From contig DASYAN010000157.1 in the NCBI GenBank assembly GCA_036501345.1, forward strand, positions 1 to 26,014: a stretch of 26,014 bases of DNA, in the 5' to 3' direction. The notes under the pieces were generated by a model that saw only the letters and a list, made by a program, of their open reading frames with translations, searched no databases and was not told where the DNA came from. This stretch comes from DASYAN01 sp036501345 (lineage in GTDB: Bacteria > Chloroflexota > Ktedonobacteria > Ktedonobacterales > Ktedonobacteraceae). The position numbers were made by a program, and so were the translations under genes. This document shows positions 14,541-21,527 of the stretch, in pieces (positions within the stretch are counted from its first letter, which is position 1; each line of letters starts with the position of its first letter).

Positions 14541-14594
14541 AAAGGAGATGCCATTCATCCCCTTGACGAAAGTCAGGGGCATCCTGGCGCAATT
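14541..14594 (+). promoter_or_regulatory. Split ribosome binding site: SD, hairpin, then adk ATG
   Basis: aaaggag (14541-14547) is 47 nt from ATG 14595. Between them gcca (14550-14553) pairs with tggc (14585-14588), then CCCC (14559-14562) with GGGG (14576-14579), then TGAC (14564-14567) with GTCA (14572-14575) around a GAAA loop. With the hairpin folded, only 2 + 6 unpaired nucleotides separate the SD from ATG. A 17-codon frame from ATG 14548 ending in TGA at 14599-14601 overlaps the adk start and is an alternative explanation through coupling. Confidence 0.5.
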
Positions 14595-15263
14595 ATGGTG
14601 AATATTATCCTGATCGGAGCTCAGGGGTCGGGGAAGGGCACGCAAGCGGAAAGGCTTGCTCAGAACCTTGGAATTCATCATGTTTCTAGTGGTGATCTCT
14701 TCCGTAAAGCGTCTGAAGAAGGGACTGAGTTAGGCAGGAAAGCCAGACTATATCTGGATCGTGGGGAACTGGTACCCGACGATCTCACGGTTTCCATGAT
14801 TCTGCATTATATTGCAGAATCGAATTACATGCGCGATGGTGTCTTGCTGGATGGTTTCCCTCGCACAATCGCTCAGGCCCAAGCTCTGGATAGAGGATTA
14901 TTAAGTGCTGATCGACATATCGACTGTGCGGTTTACCTGAATGTTCCTCGTGAAGTACTTCTTAGCAGGCTTTCGGGGCGATATATCTGCCGTGCGGCTC
15001 AGCATGTATATAATCGTGAGACGAATCCTCCCAAAGTTCCGGGGATTTGCGATCTGGATGGAAGTGAATTGTACCAGCGTCCTGATGATCAAGGGCCAGC
15101 AGTGCAAAAACGGTTAAACATTTTCTTCGAGGAAACTATTCGTCTCCTTGATTACTATCAAAAACAGGGAAAATTGGTTGAGGTGAATGGCAATCAACCT
15201 ATTGAGCAGGTACAGGATGCCCTGCTTGAAGTAATTCGGCATTTTATGGCTGAAAGAAGCTAA
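14595..15263 (+). CDS. adk: Adenylate kinase
   Basis: Adenylate kinase interconverts ATP, AMP and ADP in the cytoplasm. ATG 14595 gives the family start MVNIILIGAQGSGKGTQAERL, with the P-loop GAQGSGKGT at residues 8-16. The AMP-binding region SSGDLFRK and DGFPRT are present, and SGRYICRAAQHVYNRETNPPK marks the LID region, with ICDLDGSELYQRPDD following. The LID has only part of a zinc-type cysteine set. The length of 222 residues is normal for the long form. The frame is open upstream to ATG 14529, but those residues do not resemble the family. map follows after 5 nt. Confidence 0.95.
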   Translation: MVNIILIGAQGSGKGTQAERLAQNLGIHHVSSGDLFRKASEEGTELGRKARLYLDRGELVPDDLTVSMILHYIAESNYMRDGVLLDGFPRTIAQAQALDRGLLSADRHIDCAVYLNVPREVLLSRLSGRYICRAAQHVYNRETNPPKVPGICDLDGSELYQRPDDQGPAVQKRLNIFFEETIRLLDYYQKQGKLVEVNGNQPIEQVQDALLEVIRHFMAERS

Positions 15264-15268
15264 GATAT

Positions 15269-16048
15269 ATGGCAGCTATTATTAAGTCAAAGCAAGAACG
15301 CGAAAAAATTCGGACAACTGGTCGTATTATTTCAGCAATATTAGAAGAATTGCGTAGTGCTGTACATGTGGGAATGACGACCGGTGAAATAGATAGGCTG
15401 GCAGGGGTTGCCTTGCAACGGCATGGAACTAAATCAAGCTCTTTGGGCTATCGTGGTTACCCAGCTTTGCTTTGTGCGTCTGTAAACGAAGAAGTTGTTC
15501 ATGGCATCCCCGGCGAGCGTGTCCTCAAAGAAGGCGATATTGTGACAATCGATATCGCTGCTAGTTATAATGGCTGGCATGCGGACTCGGCAATTACTGT
15601 TCCTGTAGGAACTATTGCTCCCGATGTGCAACGTCTGCTGAAGGTAACAGAAGAGGCGCTGTATCTTGGGATTGCCGCTGCACGGGGTGGTAATCACCTG
15701 CGTGACATTGCGCGTGCCGTGCAACACCATGTAGAGGGCGCAGGCTTCTCGATAGTTCGTTTCTATAGTGGGCATGGTGTGGGTCGCAGTATGCACGAAG
15801 ATCCGCAAGTGCTTAACTACGTTGACTCGAATTTTCCCAATTCTGTGCTGAAACCTGGTGTGGTCATTGCCATTGAGCCAATGGTTATTGCAGGGAAGTC
15901 AGAAACCAAGGTTCTCTCTGATGGTTGGACAGTCGTCTCTACTGATGGTACTTATGCTGCTCATTTTGAGCATACGGTAGCAATCACAGAGGGAGATGCC
16001 GAGATCCTGACTCTCGGAGAAGCAAGAGTAAAAAGTCCCGTAGGATGA
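15269..16048 (+). CDS. map: Methionine aminopeptidase, type I
   Basis: MetAP removes the initiator methionine from nascent proteins. The 259-residue protein has all the catalytic residues of type I enzymes: His79 (VVHGIP), the metal ligands Asp95 (TIDIA), Asp106 (HADSAITVPVG), His169 (SGHGVGRSMHEDP), Glu203 (AIEPM) and Glu234 (HFEHTVAIT). There is no N-terminal zinc-finger or SH3 extension. It starts 5 nt after the adk stop, probably coupled to adk since its own Shine-Dalgarno is weak. Confidence 0.97.
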   Translation: MAAIIKSKQEREKIRTTGRIISAILEELRSAVHVGMTTGEIDRLAGVALQRHGTKSSSLGYRGYPALLCASVNEEVVHGIPGERVLKEGDIVTIDIAASYNGWHADSAITVPVGTIAPDVQRLLKVTEEALYLGIAAARGGNHLRDIARAVQHHVEGAGFSIVRFYSGHGVGRSMHEDPQVLNYVDSNFPNSVLKPGVVIAIEPMVIAGKSETKVLSDGWTVVSTDGTYAAHFEHTVAITEGDAEILTLGEARVKSPVG

Positions 16049-16060
16049 GCAGACAAATTG

Positions 16061-16090
16061 CCCATGCGGGGTTGAAATTACGGGATTAAA
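16061..16090 (+). repeat. Hairpin-TTGAAA element after map
   Basis: CCCATGCGGGGTTGAAAT (16061-16078) has a CCC/GGG mini-stem followed by TTGAAA, and a second GGGATTAAAA unit follows at 16082-16091. Unlike the other copies it lies about 40 nt upstream of a promoter and not next to a ribosome binding site. Confidence 0.6.
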
Positions 16091-16106
16091 ATGGTTAAAA
16101 TCCCAC

Positions 16107-16135
16107 TAGACTTTCTGGCAAAGGTATGCTATAAT
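16107..16135 (+). promoter_or_regulatory. Promoter upstream of infA
   Basis: TAGACT (16107-16112), a 17-nt spacer and TATAAT (16130-16135) preceded by an extended -10 TGC. The -10 is perfect and the extended element compensates for a 4/6 -35. Transcription would begin near 16142, about 110 nt before infA. Confidence 0.6.
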
Positions 16136-16147
16136 TTATAGTTGCTT

Positions 16148-16173
16148 GCAGCAGTGTTAACTGCTGCCCTTTT
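16148..16173 (+). terminator. Attenuator-like hairpin in the infA leader
   Basis: GCAGCAGT (16148-16155) and ACTGCTGC (16160-16167) form a perfect 8-bp stem with a GTTA loop, followed by CCTTTTG. It lies just downstream of the infA promoter start point, so it may attenuate transcription or protect the 5' end of the mRNA. A palindrome agcatatatgct follows at 16198-16209. Confidence 0.5.
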
Positions 16174-16250
16174 GTACTTTGATGCTTCTTTTTAGAGAGC
16201 ATATATGCTGGAAAGAATGAATGTAGTGCTACCGTTAGGGAAAGGATCAT

Positions 16251-16469
16251 ATGCCAAAAAAGGATGAGATTGAGGTTGAGGGTATAGTGATAGAGTCTCT
16301 CCCCAATGCCATGTTTAAAGTCAAAATTGATGAGGAGCATGATATTTTGGCTACCCTGTCGGGACGTATCCGTATGAACTTTGTGCGCATTGTACCAGGT
16401 GATAAAGTGCGAGTTGTGCTGTCGCCCTATGACCTGACCCGCGGTCGCATTATATGGCGTGTAAGATGA
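16251..16469 (+). CDS. infA: Translation initiation factor IF-1
   Basis: IF-1 occupies the 30S A site during initiation. The 72-residue protein is of standard length and is a single OB fold: EIEVEGIVIESLPNAMFKVK, LATLSGRIRMNFVRIVPGDKV and VVLSPYDLTRGRIIWRVR. The start ATG follows gggaaaggatcat. It has its own promoter and leader, fitting a unit infA-rpmJ-rpsM-rpsK and onward that can be transcribed apart from the upstream part. Confidence 0.97.
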   Translation: MPKKDEIEVEGIVIESLPNAMFKVKIDEEHDILATLSGRIRMNFVRIVPGDKVRVVLSPYDLTRGRIIWRVR

Positions 16470-16497
16470 GGTGATGTGAGTTGTAAGCACATCCTTC

Positions 16498-16517
16498 ATA
16501 CCCAAAGGGCACACGGT
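16498..16517 (-). repeat. Reverse-oriented copy of the hairpin repeat between infA and rpmJ
   Basis: Read on the minus strand the stretch is accgtgtgccctttgggtat, nearly identical to accgtgtgcctttaggtatt found on the plus strand before rpsD (17604-17623). The plus strand shows a ccc-aaa-ggg mini-stem. Confidence 0.6.
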
Positions 16518-16587
16518 TATTCCTTTTCTCCTATCGGTATTTTTAAACGTAAGTAAACCTGTACTTTATTGTAGAGGAGGGCAAGCT

Positions 16588-16704
16588 ATGAAAGTGCATG
16601 CCTCAGTAAAACCGCGTTGTGATAGCTGTAAAATCATCCGTCGTAAACGTGTGGTGATGGTTATCTGCAACAAAAATCCTAAACATAAACAGAAACAGGG
16701 CTAA
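16588..16704 (+). CDS. rpmJ: 50S ribosomal protein L36, zinc-binding form
   Basis: L36 is the smallest 50S protein. The 38 codons read MKVHASVKPRCDSCK, continue through IIRRKRVVMVICNKNPKHK and end KQKQG. The zinc ligands are Cys11, Cys14, Cys27 and His33, the C+ form. The start ATG is preceded by gaggaggg at a suitable distance. It lies between infA and rpsM, the standard position. Confidence 0.97.
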   Translation: MKVHASVKPRCDSCKIIRRKRVVMVICNKNPKHKQKQG

Positions 16705-16769
16705 TTTAAGTGGTTCGAGTTTCAAGTTTCAATCATCGGCGAATTTGAAGCTCGCAGCTGGAGGAAAAG

Positions 16770-17153
16770 ATGGCTAGAATCGCCGGCGTTGACATTCCGC
16801 GTGACAAGCGAGTGGAAATTTCGCTGTGCTATATCTATGGTATTGGGCTTACTACAAGCCACAAGATCTTAGAGCGAACACGTATCAATCCAGATATACG
16901 CGTAAAGGACCTAACGGAAGAAGAGGTCAACCGTTTACGTGAGGTTATTGATCGTGAGTTTAAAGTCGAGGGAGATCTCCGCCGAGAAGTAGATAGAAAT
17001 ATCAAGCGCTTGATCGAAATCGGCTGTTATCGTGGCATGCGCCATCGTCGCAATCTGCCAGTGCGTGGCCAGCGTACTCGCACGAATGCGCGTACACGCC
17101 GTGGTCCAAAGAAAACGGTTGCTGGTAAAAAGAAGGCTGCAGCTAAGAAGTAG
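16770..17153 (+). CDS. rpsM: 30S ribosomal protein S13
   Basis: S13 is a 30S head protein that pairs with S19 and contacts the P-site tRNA and L5. The 127 residues include MARIAGVDIPRDKRVEISL, YIYGIGLTTSHKIL with the helix-two-turns-helix motif, the RREVDRNIKRLIEIGCYRG block and RHRRNLPVRGQRTRTNARTR, followed by a Lys/Ala tail. The start ATG follows ctggaggaaaag. Confidence 0.98.
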   Translation: MARIAGVDIPRDKRVEISLCYIYGIGLTTSHKILERTRINPDIRVKDLTEEEVNRLREVIDREFKVEGDLRREVDRNIKRLIEIGCYRGMRHRRNLPVRGQRTRTNARTRRGPKKTVAGKKKAAAKK

Positions 17154-17171
17154 GGGAGAAAAAGACACTCA

Positions 17172-17570
17172 ATGGCAGATAAGAAGAGAACAACTGGTAA
17201 GGTCAGGAGGCGTGAGCGTAAGTCTGTGCCACGTGGGCAAGCTCACATCCAGGCGACTTTCAATAATACGATTGTAACCCTCACTGACCCAAATGGGAAT
17301 GTGCTTTCTTGGGGCAGTTCCGGAGCCCAGGGTTTCAAAGGCTCGCGTAAGAGTACACCTTATGCCGCACAGGTAACTGCTGAGTCAGCTGCTCGCAAGG
17401 CGATGGAGCATGGGCTACGACAGATTGATGTCTTTGTCAAAGGCCCTGGTTCTGGCCGTGAGGCTGCTATTCGTTCTTTGCAGGCTGCTGGTCTCTCTGT
17501 CACATCAATTACAGATGTTACACCTATTCCGCATAATGGCTGCAGACCGCCCAAGCGGCGTCGTGTATAG
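17172..17570 (+). CDS. rpsK: 30S ribosomal protein S11
   Basis: S11 forms part of the 30S platform near the E site and the mRNA exit. The 132 residues include AHIQATFNNTIVTLTDPNGN, WGSSGAQGFKGSRKSTPYAAQ, VFVKGPGSGREAAIRSLQAAG and the C-terminal TDVTPIPHNGCRPPKRRRV, all canonical. It is 18 nt after rpsM with a ggggagaaaaag site. Confidence 0.98.
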   Translation: MADKKRTTGKVRRRERKSVPRGQAHIQATFNNTIVTLTDPNGNVLSWGSSGAQGFKGSRKSTPYAAQVTAESAARKAMEHGLRQIDVFVKGPGSGREAAIRSLQAAGLSVTSITDVTPIPHNGCRPPKRRRV

Positions 17571-17603
17571 CCCGCCCAGACGTACGGATTTCGCGACTGA
17601 GCG

Positions 17604-17632
17604 ACCGTGTGCCTTTAGGTATTGAAACACAC
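17604..17632 (+). repeat. Hairpin repeat with ATTGAAA in rpsD leader
   Basis: ACCGTGTGCCTTTAGGTATT continues into GAAACACAC. GTGTG (17607-17611) pairs with CACAC (17628-17632) and CCTTTAGG forms an inner palindrome, so the whole unit can fold. It ends 4 nt before the rpsD Shine-Dalgarno gaggag. Confidence 0.65.
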
Positions 17633-17652
17633 AAAGAGGAGAATTATATTCA

Positions 17653-18279
17653 ATGGCGCGTTATACCGGCCCCGTCTGCAAGCTATGTAGACGTGAGGGG
17701 GTAAAGCTTTTTCTCAAAGGTGATAAGTGTATCAGCAAGTGCACACTTGATCGCCGTAATACACGTCCTGGACAGCATGGTGCTAGCCGTGCGCGTAAAG
17801 AGTCTGGCTATGCTAAGCAGCTGCGTGAGAAGCAGCGCGTTCGTCGTACCTATGGAATACTAGAGCGCCAATTTGTCAGACACTTTGACATAGCCGCACA
17901 TCGTCCTGGCAAAACAAGTGAGAATCTCTTACAGATCTTGGAGATGCGCCTGGACAACCTAGTGTATCGCCTTGGATTTGCAGACTCACGTGCACAGGCT
18001 CGCCAGCTTGTCAGTCATGGACATTTCGCAGTTAATGGTCGTAAGACCGACATCCCATCTTTTATTGCCAAACCCAATGATGTCATATCAGTTCGCGAGC
18101 GTAGTAGGGGTCTTGAATACTTTAAGATACGTACCTTGCTCCTGGCTCAGAAAGGTCTTCCTTCCTGGTTGAGTCTGGATATAAACGCAATGTCTGGTCG
18201 TGTTATAACCATACCCTCACGAGCGGATCTTGAGCTGCCCTTCGATGAGCAGATGGTAGTTGAGTATTATCAGCGATAA
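17653..18279 (+). CDS. rpsD: 30S ribosomal protein S4, four-cysteine form
   Basis: S4 is a primary 16S rRNA-binding protein at the mRNA entry channel. The 208 residues begin MARYTGPVCKLCRREGVKLF, with Cys9, Cys12, Cys26 and Cys30 forming the zinc-binding (C+) N-terminus. The S4 RNA-binding domain follows: MRLDNLVYRLGFADSRAQAR, QLVSHGHFAVNGRKTDIPSF. The C-terminus ends LPFDEQMVVEYYQR, typical. The start ATG is 12 nt after gaggag. Confidence 0.98.
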   Translation: MARYTGPVCKLCRREGVKLFLKGDKCISKCTLDRRNTRPGQHGASRARKESGYAKQLREKQRVRRTYGILERQFVRHFDIAAHRPGKTSENLLQILEMRLDNLVYRLGFADSRAQARQLVSHGHFAVNGRKTDIPSFIAKPNDVISVRERSRGLEYFKIRTLLLAQKGLPSWLSLDINAMSGRVITIPSRADLELPFDEQMVVEYYQR

Positions 18280-18444
18280 AGACTCTCGTCAACCCTAAAG
18301 GGGCACCGCGGAAACTTTCTGGCGGACACCTGGCCCTCTTGGGATAGAACCAAGGGGTAACCGTGCACCTTTAGGTGGTACCAAGTGTCGCCGTATCTCT
18401 ATCTTTTGAAGAGCAAATCCCCGGGCCGTCGTGTCTAGGGGAGG
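18280..18444 (+). promoter_or_regulatory. rpoA leader with three successive hairpins
   Basis: This 165-nt gap holds a minus-oriented copy of the operon repeat (18291-18311; its reverse complement begins ccgcggtgcccctttaggg), then a hairpin CCC-t-CTTGG / CCAAG-GGG (18334-18342 with 18350-18357), then a plus-oriented copy ccgtgcacctttaggtggta at 18361-18380. No promoter was convincing. The structures could modulate the rpoA-rplQ portion of the message. Confidence 0.6.
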
Positions 18445-19479
18445 ATGTCAAAAGGGCCTGAGCTGACCACGGTGGAAAAAGAAAGGCGGGTTAGAACCTT
18501 GCTAGATATTGCACTGCCTCGCATTAAGAACACAAAAACTCAAGGAAATTATGCGAGCTATGACATTGAACCGTTAGAGGCAGGCTATGGGTGGACCCTG
18601 GGTAACTCTTTGCGGCGTGTATTGCTGTCTTCGTTGCCAGGGGCAGCCGTGACCTCCATACGAATCGAGGGTGTGCAACACGAGTTCCAAGACATTCCTA
18701 ATGTAATGGAAGACGTGACTGATATTGTGCTCAATGTGAAGAAGTTGCGCTTACGCTGTTTCTCTGACCATCCCGTCTCGATGCGCTTGGAAATAAGCGG
18801 TGCGCGTGAGGTAACAGCGGCTGATATTATTGCTCCCAGTACCGTGGAGATTGTCAATCCTGAACTGCATATTGCTACGCTCGATAATGAAAATGCTCGC
18901 CTTGATATGGAGCTGGTTGTTGAGAGTGGTCGGGGCTATGTACCTGCCGACTCCAAAGAAGATCAACCTATAGGTGTTATCCCTATCGATGCCATTTACA
19001 CGCCCGTACAGAAGGTAAGTTATGCTGTTGAGCATACGCGTGTAGGCCAGATGACGAACTTTGATAAGATTGTCCTTGAAGTCACGACGGATGGTACAAT
19101 CACGCCTGATGAGGCACTGCGTCAGAGTGCAGATATCCTGGTGCGCTACTTTACACTGCTTGCCAACTACCGTGCCCAGGTACCTGACATTGAAAAAGCA
19201 CCACTGAGCAGTCTGCCCATCCCGCAGAAGATCTTCGACACACCCATAGAAGAACTGGACCTCTCAGTTCGTGCATATAACTGCCTCAAGCGCAGTAATA
19301 TCACGAAGGTGGGTCAAGTCCTCTCGATGAATGAAGATGATCTTCTGGGAGTGAGAAATTTTGGTGAGAAGAGCTTGCAGGAGCTGCGTGAGCGCTTACT
19401 AGCGCGGAACTTCTTGCCCAATCCACGTACTAGCACGGTCGGAGCCGATATGGACGACGATCAGGAAATGGAGGAATGA
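18445..19479 (+). CDS. rpoA: DNA-directed RNA polymerase alpha subunit
   Basis: Alpha initiates core polymerase assembly through its N-terminal dimerisation domain and contacts DNA and regulators through its C-terminal domain. The 344-residue protein has NYASYDIEPLEAGYGWTLGN and SLRRVLLSSLPGAAVTSIRI in the N-terminal domain and an HhH-type C-terminal domain (LSVRAYNCLKRSNITKVGQV, NFGEKSLQELRERL). ATG 18445 is immediately next to ggggagg, which is too close for ideal initiation; TTG 18499 would give a more family-like start MLDIALPRI. I keep the ATG but the start is uncertain. The product ends in an acidic MDDDQEMEE tail. Confidence 0.95.
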   Translation: MSKGPELTTVEKERRVRTLLDIALPRIKNTKTQGNYASYDIEPLEAGYGWTLGNSLRRVLLSSLPGAAVTSIRIEGVQHEFQDIPNVMEDVTDIVLNVKKLRLRCFSDHPVSMRLEISGAREVTAADIIAPSTVEIVNPELHIATLDNENARLDMELVVESGRGYVPADSKEDQPIGVIPIDAIYTPVQKVSYAVEHTRVGQMTNFDKIVLEVTTDGTITPDEALRQSADILVRYFTLLANYRAQVPDIEKAPLSSLPIPQKIFDTPIEELDLSVRAYNCLKRSNITKVGQVLSMNEDDLLGVRNFGEKSLQELRERLLARNFLPNPRTSTVGADMDDDQEMEE

Positions 19480-19480
19480 G

Positions 19481-20107
19481 TTGAGGCACCGAGTTGCCGG
19501 TAACCGGATGAACATGCCCGAGCCGCGCCGTCGTTCTGCGCGTCGTAATTTGATGGAGGGGCTCATCCGGTATGACCGTATCAATACAACAAAGGCACGT
19601 GCGCGTGCTATTCGGGCTGAAGTTGAAAAATTAATAACTGTGGCAGTTAAGGGGCGCGAGGATGCTCGCAAGCATCTTGCTGCTGTAGTACCTGATGAGG
19701 AGAAGGCTACTCGGATCCTCGCTTTTGCTCGTAGTGGGCGCTTCTCTCTGGATAAAAAAGTGTCTACGAATGAGGAGCGTGCTGAAGAGCAGAAGGCTCC
19801 CTTGACTGAGAAGGGGCGCAAGTTCCTTGAAGACAAACTCAAAGTTCGGCGCGACGAACTCCTAAGCATTTTCTCTGATGAGAAAGAGGCTACAAAAGCG
19901 CTTGAAGCGGCCTATGAAGCCATGGTTATTGAACTGCGTGCTCGCCGTTTGATTTTGCGTACCTTACCTGATGAGCTAGTTGTGAAGAAGATGTTTGAGG
20001 AATTGGCTCCTCGCTATCTCGGTCGTCCTGGTGGCTATACACGTATCACAAAATTGGGTCGTCGCAAGGGTGACGCTGCTGAAATTGCCCAGATTGCTCT
20101 CGTATAA
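19481..20107 (+). CDS. rplQ: 50S ribosomal protein L17 with helical insertion
   Basis: L17 lies near the tunnel exit on the 50S back. The N-terminus (MRHRVAGNRMNMPEPRRRSA, RRNLMEGLIRYDRINTTKAR, then EVEKLITVAVKGREDARKHL) and C-terminus (VVKKMFEELAPRYLGRPGGY, TRITKLGRRKGDAAEIAQIALV) are clearly L17. Between them about 85 residues (roughly 67-150) are extra compared with the usual 116-130-residue protein; they are charged and look helical (for example KFLEDKLKVRRDELLSIFSD). The start is TTG, 1 nt after the rpoA stop, with gaggaa upstream; the two genes are coupled. Confidence 0.95.
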   Translation: MRHRVAGNRMNMPEPRRRSARRNLMEGLIRYDRINTTKARARAIRAEVEKLITVAVKGREDARKHLAAVVPDEEKATRILAFARSGRFSLDKKVSTNEERAEEQKAPLTEKGRKFLEDKLKVRRDELLSIFSDEKEATKALEAAYEAMVIELRARRLILRTLPDELVVKKMFEELAPRYLGRPGGYTRITKLGRRKGDAAEIAQIALV

Positions 20108-20227
20108 GGACTAAAGTATACGTCAATCAAATTGGGGGATGCGAACTGGTGAAAGCTCAGCTCAAAGTCCCTGCAACTCTTGACAGTCATGTCAGGCCAG
20201 TTGGGTACCCATTTAGTACATAACATT

Positions 20228-21055
20228 ATGAATATAGCATGCGGTATTGAGTACGATGGTACTGGCTATCATGGTTTTCAGCGTCAACCAGAGCATCATG
20301 GTCCAACTGTGCAGGGCACGTTGGAGGGAGCAATTGAGCGCATCTGTGGTGCTTTCGTGGTAGTCAATGGAGCTGGTCGTACTGACGCTGGGGTGCATGC
20401 AAGTGGGCAGGTAATCCATTTTCGGACCAAAGCTAGCTTGACCCCTGAGGTATGGCGACGAGCACTAAATGCTGTCTTACCCAATACCATAGCAGTGCGT
20501 TGGACAAGAGAAGTCCCGGAACGTTTCCATGCCCGCTTTAGTGCACTGAGCCGTGCTTATCGCTATACAATCTGGAATGATCTGGCACCGACGGCTTTGC
20601 GGGCGCGGTACAGTTATCACTGCCCTCGTGAGTTAGATGCTGAGATCATGCATGAAGCATGTCGCTCCTTGTTAGGGAACAGGGACTTTGGGGCCTTTGG
20701 GCAGAGTCCCGAAGGTACAAATCCAACTCCTCGGGCAGGGGACACGGCAAAACCAGAGTTGCTTCACTGTGTTCGTACCATGCTAGAAGCACGCTGTATA
20801 CGCGATGGAGCACAGAAAGAACTCATTTATTGTGATTTTATAGCCAATGCTTTTCTCACGGGGCAGGTTCGCAGAATGGTTGGTACGCTGCTCTTGGTTG
20901 GACAGAAGCGTCTCAGCCTGGAAGAATTTGCAGAAATCGTGCAACGTGCAGAGAAGGCGCATCCTGGTTCAGCGGCCCCTCCACATGGGCTGTGTCTGGT
21001 ACAGGTTAGATATCCTGAGATATTTGGAGTAACGAACAATGATGAAGACATATAG
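20228..21055 (+). CDS. truA: tRNA pseudouridine synthase A
   Basis: TruA makes pseudouridine at positions 38-40 in the anticodon stem-loop of tRNAs. ATG 20228 gives MNIACGIEYDGTGYHGFQRQ, the family N-terminus; the open frame extends upstream to 20180 without conservation. The catalytic aspartate is Asp53 in GAGRTDAGVHASGQV. Also typical are FHARFSALSRAYRYTIWN and the C-terminal FLTGQVRRMVGTLLLVG. The protein has 275 residues, slightly long. The rplQ-truA-rplM-rpsI order is common. No strong Shine-Dalgarno is visible. Its last 17 nt overlap rplM. Confidence 0.95.
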   Translation: MNIACGIEYDGTGYHGFQRQPEHHGPTVQGTLEGAIERICGAFVVVNGAGRTDAGVHASGQVIHFRTKASLTPEVWRRALNAVLPNTIAVRWTREVPERFHARFSALSRAYRYTIWNDLAPTALRARYSYHCPRELDAEIMHEACRSLLGNRDFGAFGQSPEGTNPTPRAGDTAKPELLHCVRTMLEARCIRDGAQKELIYCDFIANAFLTGQVRRMVGTLLLVGQKRLSLEEFAEIVQRAEKAHPGSAAPPHGLCLVQVRYPEIFGVTNNDEDI

Positions 21056-21509
21056 CGCCAAGGCCGCTGATCTGCAACCCAAATGGTATGTCATCGATGC
21101 CGAGGGGCAGGTTCTGGGTCGTCTGGCCTCGCAAATCGCGCAAATCTTGCGCGGAAAACATAAACCAAGTTTTACACCCCATCTCAATAGCGGTGATTTT
21201 GTGATTGTGATCAATGCTGAAAAGGTTGCGGTGACCCGTAACCGCTTAGATCAGAAAATCTACTATACCCATTCGCAGTATCCTGGCGGCTTGAAGCAGA
21301 AGACACTGCGTCAGGTTCTTGAAGGCAAATTTCCAGAGCGTGCAATTGAGCATGCTGTGCGTGGTATGGTGATGCATAATCGGCTGGGTGCTCAGATTAT
21401 GAGTCGCCTAAAAGTGTATTCTGGTACAAACCATCCACACCAGGCCCAACTGCCAATAGCTTGGACGGGGCCTGAGGCGTTGTTGAAAGAGTACACTGAA
21501 GCAAAGTAA
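21039..21509 (+). CDS. rplM: 50S ribosomal protein L13
   Basis: L13 is an early 50S assembly protein. The 156-residue product has KWYVIDAEGQVLGRLASQIA, LRGKHKPSFTPHLNSGDFVI, the QKIYYTHSQYPGGLKQ block and AVRGMVMHNRLGAQIMSRLKVYSGTNHPH-like C-terminal signature. The start ATG at 21039 (or the adjacent 21042) lies inside the end of truA, with a weak ggag about 10 nt upstream. Confidence 0.97.
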   Translation: MMKTYSAKAADLQPKWYVIDAEGQVLGRLASQIAQILRGKHKPSFTPHLNSGDFVIVINAEKVAVTRNRLDQKIYYTHSQYPGGLKQKTLRQVLEGKFPERAIEHAVRGMVMHNRLGAQIMSRLKVYSGTNHPHQAQLPIAWTGPEALLKEYTEAK

Positions 21510-21527
21510 AGAAGAGGAGAACTTACG

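Larger units (their letters stand above)
14265..14594 (+). promoter_or_regulatory. 330-nt leader before adk
   Basis: Between secY and the chosen adk start there is no recognised gene. The stretch holds a candidate promoter, a 40-codon reading frame (14324-14446) whose ATG is only 1 nt after aaggagg, a hairpin caatggaa/ttccattg (14404-14411 and 14427-14434) whose 15-nt loop contains ccctcct, a sequence complementary to the upstream aggagg, and a GAAA-tetraloop hairpin at 14550-14588 between a Shine-Dalgarno and the adk start. These could make up a regulatory leader; none has been matched to a known riboswitch. Confidence 0.45.

Noticed and set aside
14529..14594. adk start at ATG 14529
   Set aside because: No Shine-Dalgarno, and the extra 22 residues coincide with the hairpin and do not resemble adenylate kinase.
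227..18382. CRISPR-like repeats (palindrome plus ATTGAAA end)
   Set aside because: The units resemble the ends of some CRISPR repeats, but they are scattered singly over 18 kb, vary in sequence and have no regular spacers or cas genes.
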